A DNA stretch of 64,000 bases from Scenedesmus sp. ARA3. Its lineage: Eukaryota; Chlorophyta; Chlorophyceae; Sphaeropleales; Scenedesmaceae. Below the pieces are notes generated by a model. That model was not told where the DNA came from. It made no database searches and worked only from the letters and a program-made list of their open reading frames with translations. The position numbers were made by a program, and so were the translations under genes. The stretch covers positions 155,971 to 219,970 of the forward strand of contig RWJK01001932.1 of assembly GCA_004335835.1 (NCBI GenBank), read 5' to 3'. Positions 35,034-50,342 of this stretch are shown in pieces (position 1 is the stretch's first letter; each line of letters opens with the position of its first letter).

Positions 35034-37176
35034 GCTGGGCAGTCAGCAGCCTGCAACAGAAATAACGGGAGGTATTGTAGGCAAACAAGCAGCGACCGTG
35101 GCCTCTGATATACAGTGCAAAGCGCAGCATAGGATGCTGTAAAGGAGAAGCAGCAGGAGACAGGTGGATACCAACCAACACCACAGAGCGGTGGGCAGCG
35201 GGCTCGAGTCAACTTGCAGCTGCGCTAGATGCACTGTCTGGATTCCCATGAAGGTGCTGCAGCACTGTGATCGGGCACAAACAACCCGCGCTGTTCCTGG
35301 CGCGTACACTCATAGGCCCGCTGGCCTCCAAGGAAGCAAGGGCGCTGCCAGCATAAATTACGCATTTATTGCCAGGAGCAGCGTTGAAAAAGCATAGCAG
35401 CGCACACCACAGGCCTTCTGGAGGTAAGAAAAAGGGGATTTGAAGCGCACCTGTGCCTGCCCGCTGGTGGCCTCCTGCTGCTTTGTTTAATGCTCTGATG
35501 CCTTTGCGGCGACAGTATGGAACACTAGCTGTTAGACTCAATTCGAACAGGTGGAGTCCGGTCACTGCACTGGACAGTGCCAACAAAGAAGAGCCGAACG
35601 CGTGGAATCAGGCCCTTGCACTCTGAAGCAACCCTGTTCAATGACTTGGCTAATCGAACCACGTGATCTAGCATGGAAAAGGAGAGGTATGGCTGCCTTC
35701 ATGCTCATCTGTCGAGTGTGGAGCTGTGTGTTATGTGTGTTATGTCTTTGTGGTGGGCCCTGCTTTCCTGCCCCAAGCACATGAACTTGGGCAAGAACAA
35801 TTACGGATGCTAAAACATTTGCTGTAATCCAAGGCAAGGCTGCTGTTCTCGCCAGCAAAGGATCAGCAGGTAGTTCACGCTGTGGCACACTCGACAGCAG
35901 CTTGTCAACGCACGTGTGGCTCGGGAAGTGCTGCCATGACGAACTTTTGTAAGGGGGCGCGTGCATAATGCGCCTTGAGTTCAATGATGCCGTCAGAGTG
36001 GCCTGTACCACTGCTGTTGTACTGCAATGTGCAGCCCACCAGCACTGCATAACAAATTGCTGGCACTGAGCAGGAGCTATCAAGCACATTGCTTACTTCG
36101 AATGCAGTCGGTGGCAGGTGCAACTCAGTGGTACAGCCTGCCTGATCCTGATGCCCGCATGGAAAGCACTTGAGGCTTTGCAGAAGTGCAAAAATTTGCA
36201 CTTGAGGCTTGCAATAGGACAACTTTATAGCTTGACGGCTTGAGAGTCTGTTTGGGGTCACGGTTGTGCCAATAGCTAACCAACTGATTGCTTTTCTGTT
36301 GCTGCTGCTGCTGTGACCCTTTCAGCTGCTAAGTTCAGCTGCTAAGTTGAGAAGCTGTTTCGCTGCTGCACAGCAGACTGTCACACCATTGCCCTACAGC
36401 CGCTGCAACCGTTGCATTGTGACACACACTGCTGCAGCATACAGTGCACACATTACTGCAGTTCCATCCCTGCTGCTGATGCTGTCACCCGACTGCCGGT
36501 GCGCTGCTTAGTATCACACCAAATGACCTGCTGCCTGTGGCCTTAGCATGCACTTTTCTGCTCTGCACAGAACCACATGAAGGTGATACTGCACATGCCT
36601 GCAATGCATGTGACCCTTTAAAGGCGCAAGTGAGGCGGCACAACATGGGGGGAACCTGTTACCATAAACTGCCGAGGGGCAGGCAATGGTCGCTGTTGCT
36701 TTGTGACATACAACCAAACAGCATGACAAGGATATGCACTTGCGTTGAGCATCCGCACACCCACAACAGCAGCACCAAGGCTACATGTGAGCCGCTGTTG
36801 CGGATCTGCTGTTGCAAGCGGCAAGGCACAAATGAAAAAGGCAGGAGCAACAACACGCAACCTGCACATACAGACTAACAACGCCCAGGCGCACATGGCT
36901 GCAGCCACGGGCGGCAAAGACATTCCAAAACGCACCGCAGCTCCGCCATAGCAGCCGCTGCGGCTAGGCGGGCGCTGCTGCTGACGCAGCTGCTTGCTGC
37001 TGGCCTGCTGCCATCAAGGCTGCTGCTGCCGGGCCTGCGGCTGATCCTACAACCAGTCCTGCTGCTAGCTTGCGCGGCCGCCTGCTTCCTGCAGCATAGC
37101 TGCGCGCGAGCTCCTGCTGCGGAGTGGCGTGAAAACACTGGCTAACTAAAGCACACTGAGGTCTGATTCAGGGAAA
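35034..37176. other. Intergenic region between the remodeler and PsaD
   Basis: This holds the remodeler promoter/5' UTR (just above 35034) and the PsaD 3' UTR (below 37177). Open frames here have no recognisable protein features or consistent splice sites. No RNA gene was seen. Confidence 0.5.
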
Positions 37177-38446
37177 TCAGATCTCCATTGTGCCCTGGCC
37201 GGTGAACTTCACCTGCAGCCGACAATACAGCATTGGCAGGTACAGCAGACAAAGCAGGAGATATGAGATATTAAGCTTTGCCAAAGCAAGTGCTTGGCCT
37301 GATCATGTTGTGGGCGACGCAAGCATACTGCTGCTGAGGTCATGGCATGCTGCCAGTGTGCAGGATAGCCAGCAACAACTCCAGCAGCACCAGATCCACA
37401 TCAATGCTGCATGCAGCTCCATCTGAGCTCGCAGCTGCTGCCAACAAGAAGCTGATGTAGATGCCGTGTAGCTTTGCAGGAATGTGATGCGTCATGCTGT
37501 CCCTGCTGCTGTGCTGTACATGTGCTGTGCCATGCATGGAAGACCCTGCCATTGCCATGCCACAGCCCCCCTGCCCAACCTGCCAGCTCAAACCAGCAAC
37601 CCGTTTCCGGGCCATTGCTGTCACAGCCATGCTGACCTGCCATGCCAGCATTGTCTCCCCAGCTCTACTGCTGCTGACTCGCCGCCTCTACTGCCACCGC
37701 CAGTGCTGCCGCTACTGCTGCTGCTGCGCACCTTGATGGGGTTGACGTTCTCGCCGATGCGGCGGAAGTTCTGGTTCACGCCCTGGCGGCCTGCGTTGAC
37801 CTTCTCAGGGTACACGCCGTCCTTGGGGTGCAGGTACTGCACCTCACCGCTGGGGTACACCCTGTAGAAGCACGGGGTGAACTTGTACTTGGTGCGCAGC
37901 TGAGTGGTCAGAGCCAGGCACTGCTCCTTCCTGGCGAACTTGAGGAGGTTGGGGCCCTTGCGCATGATGGCTGCACCACCAGTGGGCATCTCAAAGATCT
38001 GCTCCTTGTTGCTCTCCCAGGTGATCACATAGAACTCCTCCACCTGCAAGCAGCAGGACAGGCGCCCATGCGTCAGCCCTTGCCGCGTCACGGACAGCTT
38101 ATTTTTTGCTATGTATATTTGCAGCTGCGGAACTGCTGCGGGCAGCGAGCGGGCCCTGATCGTCGGATGAACTGAGTGCTGCCATCGCCACTGTGCGTGA
38201 AACAGCCCCTCCCCGCCCGGGTACCTGAGCCTTCCTCAGCAGACCACCAGTGCTACCACCGAAGATGGGAGAGGGAGTATCTGGGTTGAGGGTGGGCTCA
38301 GTCCATGCAGGCTTCTCAGCTGCCTTCTCAGCCGTGGCCTCGGCGCGCACTGCAACCCGAGCCACGCGAGAAACTGTTGCAGGCCTCACGCAGCTGGTTG
38401 TGCGGGTTGCTGCGCGAGCAGCGACGTTCTGGCGTGTCAGCATCAT
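37177..38446 (-). CDS. psaD: Photosystem I reaction-centre subunit II
   Basis: PsaD is a stromal PSI subunit that forms the ferredoxin docking site and stabilises PsaC. Three minus-strand exons agree in phase: 38446-38225, 38043-37732 and 37212-37177, giving 189 residues. The first 35 or so residues are a chloroplast transit peptide rich in Ala, Arg, Thr and Val and almost free of acidic residues. The mature protein follows with [65 protein letters not shown] and [19 protein letters not shown]. The last exon encodes only [11 protein letters not shown] before TGA. Two adjacent ATG codons start the frame (38446 and 38443); I use the first. Expression is expected to be high and light-linked, but no promoter element is evident. 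Confidence 0.97.
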
Positions 38447-40940
38447 GGTGTGCAGCTGTGTAGAGTTGGGATGATACCACGACAGCTGGGAGTGGCCAAA
38501 GATGCTGTGCAGTCAGTCCACTGGCTTGTGCTCGCTGAAAGCAGCGAGAAAATCCATGCCCACCCCATCTCGACTAACACCCAGATCTGCCTGTACCTAA
38601 ACCCTTCTCTCTGTTCACCGCTCCGATCGGGGGTAAAGTCTTCTCTTACCGACTGAAAAGTATCAAACGGTGTGGCGAGATGGCGTGTGCAGGCAGCACG
38701 CCTGCCACGGGTCGTCCCCACCGGGTCAGTTGACCAGCTTGAAACAGCTGACCAGCGGCAACTGCTTACTGGATGGACTTCCTATGCATTGGAATTCCTT
38801 GAACATGTCTAAGCCGTGAGACTTGAACAAGCCCTTGAGACAGGCACAGCAACAGCAGCAGCACGGCAGCAGCAACAGCAGGGTGCTGAGCTTTGGGAGC
38901 ACATCACCATTGGCTCGAGGTGGATGGTGTACTGGATGTCCATCCGTCAAAAGATGCGGAAGCCGTATTTACGAACCAGCAACATGCAGCAGGCCACATG
39001 AGCTCCATGCTTGTGGCCAGAATAGCCGTGGCTTTGCTGATGGTGTGCTGAAAGCCCGTAGATTGGCGCATGCCGGAGGTGATGTTGGACTGGCGTGCGT
39101 GAGCTTTTGTTTCTGCTACTTGCTATTCAATCTCTAAAACAAGAGCTAATAAGGCTGGTTGCTGCTAGCCGCCAAGCGGTCAGCAACTGGCATGACTTGT
39201 GCATGCACCGCGCAGCGTGACGCTGCGAACATTCAGCAACAGTGCACCAGCGGAGCGCCTTTATGAGTTCTCTGAGCAGGCTGAGCTCAGACGGTACATC
39301 ATTGGGAACTGAACAGCATGAGCCTGTTGAACTGCACCACCAGCATTGTGTATCTCTTTCTAGAGCACCATGAGACAGCCTGAACACCGTGCTCATGATC
39401 AGATGGGATCATCTGCAGGCAAGGATGCGGGCCTGAGCCACACTACTTCATCATCCATCATGTTACCCATCAAGCCATAGCATCAACCAGAGAGCCACAC
39501 TACATGACAAAGTGCTGACTATAGCTGCTGCTTCCTACACGGCGAGCAAGTAACGGTCATGCCAAGCAATCCTGGAGCGCATGTGGCACAACATGATGAC
39601 GCCATGCTCACACGGTTAGCAACAAACACGCCATGACTCGTTCCAGCCGCCGTTATCAGCATGATGGCAGTCTGGTGACGGTGTCTGCAGGGTTACTGTA
39701 TAGGCATTATGCAGCTGCTGCATGCAGCAGCCACAGAAGTGCGTGCACAAACAGCAACAACTCGTACGCCACACGTGGACTGCGGGTGGCGTGCTGCAGG
39801 TCATCATGACATGCATGATGCAGTTGATGCTGCACACTGCGGGATGCACCGGGTGAGCCAACATGCCATGTGGCCCAGTGGTGTGACACAGCTCAGCTTG
39901 CGCTGCATGCTCCCCATTCTGACTACAGTGCAAACAGTAAAATCCAGCATGCTTTGGTGTGCCATTGTGGCACAGCAGAGGCGTTGCTGCAAAGCTTGCA
40001 GAACAGACAAGAACGTGGAGCACAGAAGCACGGGTAACATGATGATGATGATGGTGGAGCACAGAAGCACAGAGCAGCAACATCAAGTCGTCATGGGCTC
40101 ACCGCAGCTTGCCTTGCACAGTCGACGAGTACCAAGATGCAACAAATGGCACCAGCAGGGCGCAGCGACGGCAACCGAATCATCAGCACCAGTGCTCGAA
40201 GCACCAACACATCACAACCCCTGTTCAACGCTATCATTCAAACATCAACCCAAGGGCAGTAACATGTGCAGCTGCAGCCACGGTCGGGAAGTGTCAGGCA
40301 GCATGCTTGTTGATGCAGGACCAGCCCCATGCCTTCTGTGCTGCAGCATACCCGTGTTGACAAACAACTGACAGCCCAGGCAAGCATGCAGCGCATGATG
40401 CAGCGCGCCGGCAGGCCAGCACATACACAAACTGCACATCCACACCATTACAGCGTGCACGCCTAAGCGCTGTTGGTTACAAACAACGTTGACGCCAACG
40501 CAACAGCCATTGCATTCCATCGCTGAGCAGTGCTGAGCAGTGCTGAACCAACAAATCCACACGGCACCCCATCAGACCAACCAGCCGGAGCAATGATAAG
40601 CTATGCGTGCCAACAACTGGCTGGCCACTCTCAGCGGCTGATGCTGCGGCAAGCGCACCAGCTCACCGCTACGAGCGCCTCCGCTGTTCCACAAGCCAAG
40701 CTGTCTTTGTCTGCTGCATTCTGCGGCTGCAGCTGCTGTCACAGCAAGCGGCTGTGTGCGGCCTTGCAGCCTGCCCAATCAGCCGGCCAAACAGAGCCCT
40801 TCTTTCACTCATTTGCTGCTGCTCACGTCAGCTAAACACCGGTGCCACTAAGCTCAGGAATGGGCGCTCACAGTACAGGGTAGTGTACAACAGCTGCAGC
40901 TGGCGAGGTGCACCAGCTGCCAGTGGAGTGGTGGTACAAG
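38447..40940. other. Intergenic region between PsaD and MIA40
   Basis: The first few hundred bases should be the psaD promoter and 5' UTR. From about 39.2 kb the plus strand is C/A-rich, consistent with downstream sequence of the minus-strand MIA40 gene; possible TTACA signals lie near 40446 and 40475. A 45-base sequence shared with 51.1 kb is at 39438-39482. No coding exon was recognised; a His-run frame near 40.04 kb is a trinucleotide artefact. Confidence 0.5.
39438..39482. repeat. Dispersed repeat, copy 1
   Basis: About 45 bases (ccacact, then a cat-rich stretch, then atgttacc-atcaagccatagca) are nearly identical to 51128-51174, 11.7 kb away. The shared 3' part atcaagccatagca is exact. 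It may be a remnant of a short mobile or processed element. Confidence 0.6.
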
Positions 40941-41821
40941 TCAGCGGGCCGCGCTTGGCAGCGCGAGGCCCTCGTCTGCTTTGTGCAGGTCATCCAGGAC
41001 CTCCGGGTGCCGCCTCAAGCACTCCTGCAGCAGCAGAAGCAAGGCGGCAAAGCCAGGCAGTGGTCGAGCAACTGTCAAGGTGTAATGCTTGTCACGGCAA
41101 CGGTTGCCGAGATTTGATCAAGGCAGGGCAAGCACACGTAGGTTGACACAATGGCTAGATTGACAAGCAAGCCTTGTAAGAAGCAACTACGCCTTATATT
41201 GACAGCAAGTCATACCCTGCTGCACATGCTGGCCACCACTGCTGAGTGCGTAACAGGCAGCTGATCACCTGCCATCCCGCCATCAACCACCACCGCCACG
41301 TGCTACAGGGCCAGCTGCCCATTGCATGCTTCCCTGGTATACGCTGTTTACTATAGCTGGCTTGCAATCCTTGTCTGTACGTTTAGGCAACAACTGCAGA
41401 AGGTGTGATACTCACGGCAAATGCTAGGCTGACTGTTAAGCAGTCGCATCCCTTTGGCTCCGCCCTGCTCTTGTGGTAGCAAGTGAACGTGGTCACAAAC
41501 AGCTCCCCACATGGCCCTGACTTCAGATCATCCACACATGGGCACTCCAGGGCTTGTTCAATCCTCCTGTCTAGCTGCTCCTCTTCCTGCAAGCCCCGTG
41601 GGCACAGCAGCAGCAGCAGAAGCAGCACATGAGCAGGGTCAGCACCGATGCAATTGCGCAGCAGTCACGGACATGGAGGCGGAAAACCAACAAAGTGTTC
41701 ATTTTGCACCACTGCTTGCAGACAAAGTGCGCTGCTGTGCTGTTCTGGGGGCACAGCAGGCACACACCTCTACATCAGCTGGTTTGGAGGAGACACTGCA
41801 GCTGTCCGGCCCTTTGCACAT
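40941..41821 (-). CDS. MIA40: Mitochondrial intermembrane-space import oxidoreductase MIA40/CHCHD4
   Basis: MIA40 introduces disulfides into small cysteine proteins imported to the intermembrane space (and, in plants, peroxisomal proteins), and is reoxidised by Erv1. Three minus-strand exons agree in phase: 41821-41768, 41586-41416 and 41024-40941, giving 102 residues. The redox-active CPC motif is C33-P-C35. It is followed by the twin CX9C structural pairs C44/C54 (CGELFVTTFTC) and C67/C77, the second pair being completed across the exon 2/3 junction (LTVSLAFA|EC). GPCGELF and KSRAEPKGCDC match the family closely. Like plant MIA40, it has no N-terminal membrane anchor. The first exon (MCKGPDSC, then Ser-rich) is the least certain part because it is short and not conserved. 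A GTGAGTAT donor ends exon 2. Confidence 0.9.
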
Positions 41822-43429
41822 GTGGACAGCCGAAGATCTGGGATTTGTTGAGATTGTCAACTTCAGTGCAAGCACCGGCTGCGTACGTGCCACGGTGGTC
41901 TGCACCGGGCTGATGAGGTGGACAGAGGAAACGACGCAAGGCCACGGGAACACCAACAAATACAGTTCGGACGAGGGCGGCGAGGTGTATAGAAGTGTTA
42001 GGTGGTGCAAAAGTGAAAGGCACAGCGCAGCAGGGTTCTGATTTGAATGTGACAGCTGCCGTGGCACTCACAGCTTGCAGGTGGCCTACTCATCCACAAT
42101 GGCAGCTGGGGTTGACAAACGGGACGATGAGCCTGAAATGGGTTAGTATCAGCCTGAACATGCGGCAGTGCGATGATGTGGCTTGTGATAGAGCATATGC
42201 ACGCTTGCAGGACTCCGCTGCAGTGGGCTGTTGATGGGCTGCACGCTCAGAGTAAAATCAGTGGGTTATCATTAATATTTCAGTTGATCACTGGGGATGC
42301 ATGTCAACAATGCAGGCAGCACAACCTGCAGAACATACTGCAGAATTGCGTCATGCAGGGATAATCAAGGATAGAAGGGGTATGTTACTGCACTACTGTT
42401 TGCTGTGCATGCTGCCATGATAACTTGTCACAAATACAGCATTGTGCCATGACTCTCAGCCCTGCATGGCTGCATTGCATAAGCGGGTTGAGCGCACGTG
42501 CCACTCCACTGCACCGCAGCTCATGGCTTGTGCCTACGCCACAGTTGGTGCAAGCAGTGCCTGGCAGGCACTCAATGCAGGCTGCAAACGCACGCACGCA
42601 CGCAGCCGCAGCACCATTTGCTGCGCTAGCATGCCGTTGTCAACATGCTGCCTTACGAACACGTACACACGTGGCGAGCATAACCCAATATGGTGGTCAT
42701 GCCTGCATGCTGCCTGCATGCTGCTGAATGCCAGCCAGCTGGGTGTCGCTGAAGGTGCGCACGACAAACAAGATGCACTGCAGGATTGGGTCGCTGGTGC
42801 TGCAGTATCTAAGAACAGGCATCATCATCAATGTGCGTCCACGTGCAGCATGGACAGGAGACCACAATGTGCTTTATGGTCAGCAGCCAATCAGACATAC
42901 ATCAACAGGGGACAATGTGCACGTGCTTTTTGTTGATACCACTTGCGCATGCTCCTTCCACAAACTGCACCGACAGAAGACACAAGGTGCCAGCCCCTGC
43001 CCCCGACTAGGCTAATCTGTAGCACTACAACATAACATGCTGAGCACTTTCCTACCTAGGACCTTGCCTAATAAGCAATGCTCATGGCCCTCAACACAGT
43101 GACAGCATTAAGGCATTGCTGTTCATGCAGACTCCAGAACGGCAGCCATGCACATGCAGCAAAATGAGTCCCCTTGCATACAGTGCCGTTGACGAGCAAG
43201 CAGTACTAGCATGGCGATGCATGCAGTAACCCATTGCAGATCATCACCGTCTAGCAGTGACTCCCAGCGAACGACATGCCATCTGTCTTCCGCAGCTGCT
43301 GCCTGATACCTGCTCACATCTTTGCTGGATTGTCGCATGCCGCACACCATTGCTTCGCGCCATACACCTAGCTACCCAAAGCACCAGCACATGAGCACAC
43401 GCACGCGTACATGCATGCACTGGCCTGCC
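41822..43429. other. Intergenic region between MIA40 and kinesin-13
   Basis: This contains the MIA40 promoter side and the 3' flank of the minus-strand kinesin. By eye the strand composition changes near 42.4 kb, from T/G-rich to C/A-rich on the plus strand. No exon or RNA gene was recognised. Confidence 0.5.
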
Positions 43430-47426
<3,997 letters not shown>

Positions 47427-47942
47427 GCTGCACTTCTACTGCCGTCCGTGCGCAACAATAGGCGATATAGCAGCACTTCAACGACTTGTTGCCTGCATGT
47501 GGCGGGTCGAGCCAAAATCACGAAGGAGCTGAGTCAATACAAACTTTGCAAGTCTGTAATTTTATGCTGATACACAAAACATACACTTTGTCTAACTTTG
47601 GGATGAATGGTACGGTTACCTGACGCACTGCTCGGGAATCAATTCAAACATGCGTAGGGTTCTACACCTGACGGATTGCTGCCCGGCAGGTGTTTGCTTC
47701 GCGACAAGTTCGCGCTTCCAAAAGCTCTTTGTCATACTGATCTCGCTTGTTGTCGCGCAACCACCCATGGGCCGACTGCTTGTTACCAGGGGGCAACCTG
47801 CTGATGTTGTCACCAAGCATTGCTTGAAGCACACTGTGAGGCCCATAAGCGGCTCATGCAGGACAAGCAGGACTACTTCTGTACGGCCCATGCTTCCGGT
47901 GGTGGTGATAGGCATTGGCTCTGCTGCTGTTGCTGAACAAAA
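47427..47942. other. Intergenic region between kinesin-13 and the methyltransferase
   Basis: About 500 bases hold the kinesin promoter/5' UTR and the methyltransferase 3' flank. No gene or clear regulatory motif was seen. Confidence 0.5.
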
Positions 47943-49958
47943 TCATTGCAAGAAGCCCTTCGCTGTCTTGGGTGGCTTGCTGCGGCTCTTCTTTGCTGCT
48001 GCATCCCCCCTGTCGCCTCGCTGCCTGCTGGGCTGGTAGTTCTCAGACTTGACTGCCACGCCCACGGCGTGCGGGTCCTGCCCCTGCAGTGCTACATCAA
48101 ACTGGCTATAGCTGAACGCCCTGCTCTCCTGCAACGCCTCCAGCTCTGCAGATGGCAAAGCCTGCTTTCCAGCTGACACCCCAACCAGGCCTCGCAGTGG
48201 CGAGCCACCCTCTAGCACAGGCTCAACAAACACAAGCGGCATGCCTGGCTTGAGCACACGCGCAGCCTCTTCCAGGCACTGCTGCCGTTGCTGTGCACTG
48301 AGCTGGCTGATCACCCCTAGCGCTACTACAGCGTCGACTGAGGCGTCTGGCTGGAAGCTCAGGTCTGTGATAGGCTGCTGCTTCACAATAGTCGGCACTG
48401 CTGCTGTGACGCCGGCCTGCTCCATCAAACCTGCATGTGCACCAGTGGTGTTTTGCGAAGTACAGCTGAGTGCATGACTGACAAGCTGGCAAGCAGTCTG
48501 CATCAATCATGTGCACCAGCCGCAGCAATCGAGCGCTCAGTGATCTCACATAGATGTTGGTACAGCTACTTGTGTGTAGCCTGCTGCCAGCGGGCACCGC
48601 TGTCTGCATGCACTGCATTGAAGCTTCTGTGCATATGCAGAACGTTTGAAACACTTGTCATGCCTGGTTTGCACTGACATTGTTGCGTTGTGCATCTCAC
48701 CCTTGTTCACATTCTCCCCCACATTGATGACAGTCATTGTGTTCTTAGGGTAGTAGTATAGCTCCCGAGTGCCACCACCCAGCTGGATGACAGTGGCGCC
48801 TTTGCCAGCTGCGCAGCAGGCAAAGGCAGAGTCGTACAGCAGGGCGTGGTGGTTTGAACAAGCTGTTGTCAGTCAGTACATAGGCATTGGGCATATGATC
48901 CCATTACGGTGATCTGTTGAAGCGTTGTCAGCAGTGCCTGCAAGAGAAGGCTGCCAGGATAAACTGGCACTCAATGCTGACCATCCACTGATGAGTGCAG
49001 TCCGTTCGGCTTCTTGTCACTATAAACCAGCTGAAAAAGCTGCTAAGACTGGTTTCTGATAGGGAGGTGCACCAGTGAACACCCGGGTGTTGTGCAGTGC
49101 TGCAAGTTTAATCACCTTGAGGCACGTATTTTGTCAGCATTGCTGCTGTGATGTACTCCAGCTGGCTGTACAAGTAGAACTTCAACGCAGCAGCCCTGCA
49201 GCAGCATCAAGGTTGCAGCCATTGCACCATGTTGAGTACAGGGCAGGGCACATGCGCGCACAGTCCTGTTGGTGTGATGGTACAACAGCACCCTCACATG
49301 TCGTTCAGTCTTGTTGACGTGAGATGGTACAACAGCACCATCATAATGCTGCACTAGGTTCACATTGTCCATGCTCTACTCTGTATGCCACACCATAATA
49401 TCCGCTGACAATGCATCATTGCAGCTCCCAACTGGGCCAAAGAGTGGCAGCAGCAGCAAACACAGGTCATTGAACAAATGTTTAGATATATATACACGAA
49501 GTATGCGCACAGCAGCGTTGCATTGCTAGCTGTGAAGCCTGGCAATTGGTGAAGCATCTGGCCATGTTTAGACAAGGATAAATCATGCAAGGGCAACGTG
49601 CCGCTCCTCACCCGGCCAGGATGGCAACTCCAGGCAGAATAACCATAGCTGGGCTCACAGCAGTGTCAAGAGCAGCCAGGTCGTGCATCAGCGGAGCACT
49701 GCTGACAGCTGGCATGCCAGCGCCTGCACACATACCATGTCTCAGCACATTGGTTGATAATTCAACTGACGTGCTTCTGAAGCATCAGCAGTGCCTGGGT
49801 GGCATCCTACCTGGAAGTGCACTGCACGCTGCTGTCTGTTGACGCCGTGCATGCTGCTGACACACCCTGCTGCTGTTGCGCACTGGCACTAGCTGCCCTG
49901 GGGCAGTAGTGGCTGCATGCCTCTGACCATATGCGGATGAAACTTTGTTTTGAAGCAT
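47943..49958 (-). CDS. Class I SAM-dependent methyltransferase, probably organelle-targeted
   Basis: Five minus-strand exons agree in phase: 49958-49811, 49723-49612, 49195-49116, 48862-48701 and 48430-47943, giving 329 residues. The N-terminus (MLQNKVSSAYGQRHAATTAP, then many Arg, Gln and Ser, no early acids) looks like a plastid or mitochondrial targeting peptide. A hydrophobic segment (MVILPGVAILAG) and FYLYSQLEYITAAMLTKY precede the methyltransferase fold. Motif I reads VIQLGGGTRELYYYPKN, an acidic VINVGENVNKGLMEQAG follows in place of motif II, then SVDAVVALGVISQL for motif IV and EEAARVLKPGMPLVFVEP for motif V/VI. The C-terminus is Lys/Arg-rich. The substrate is not recognisable. An in-frame upstream ATG at 50072 would add 38 residues; I prefer 49958 because it gives a more typical targeting sequence. 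Confidence 0.75.
49276..49340. repeat. Short direct repeat in a methyltransferase intron
   Basis: gatggtacaacagcacc occurs at 49276-49292 and 49323-49339, within related flanks (ttgttg, then gatggtac). This looks like a local duplication with a period of 47 bases inside the second intron. Confidence 0.7.
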
Positions 49959-50342
49959 TCTTCGTCCCTGCTGGCCAAGATCTTGCGAACACTGGAAGTC
50001 TTGACAAGGGTGAATGAAGGTACAGGCTGGACCTGGGAACGCCACGTTCTGCTTAGTGTCGCGTGGTTGCATTAATGAGAATGCTAGTAACCATCGCAAC
50101 CATGGTGAATGCGTCAGCTTTAGTCTTGTGAAGAACAGAAGCTGGGCAGCCGGTCAATACACAGCAACATCACTTACGCTTTCCAGTTCGTTGCCCTGAC
50201 AAGTCACTCCACGTATAAGATCCATATCAGATGCGCCATTGATCAGGGACCAACAAGCTCACAGCACGATCGAGTGACCCAGCAACACCGCAGTGGCAGT
50301 GCAGCGACCGCAGCGCACGTTGTATCTTTTGCATCACAAATC
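49959..50342. promoter_or_regulatory. Divergent promoter region, methyltransferase / PYG7
   Basis: About 380 bases separate the start codons of two oppositely oriented genes, both probably for organellar proteins, so this must hold both promoters. No TATA box or named element is evident. If the methyltransferase starts at 50072 the shared region shrinks to about 270 bases. Confidence 0.5.

Noticed and set aside
39616..40086. Minus-strand frame with a His run
   Set aside because: The His run comes from an ATG/CAT triplet stretch; there are no splice-consistent neighbours or family features.
41045..41415. A microexon between MIA40 exons 2 and 3
   Set aside because: Using the strong GTGAGTAT donor at 41415 makes exon 2 join exon 3 directly in phase and restores the exact CX9C spacing, so no extra exon is needed.
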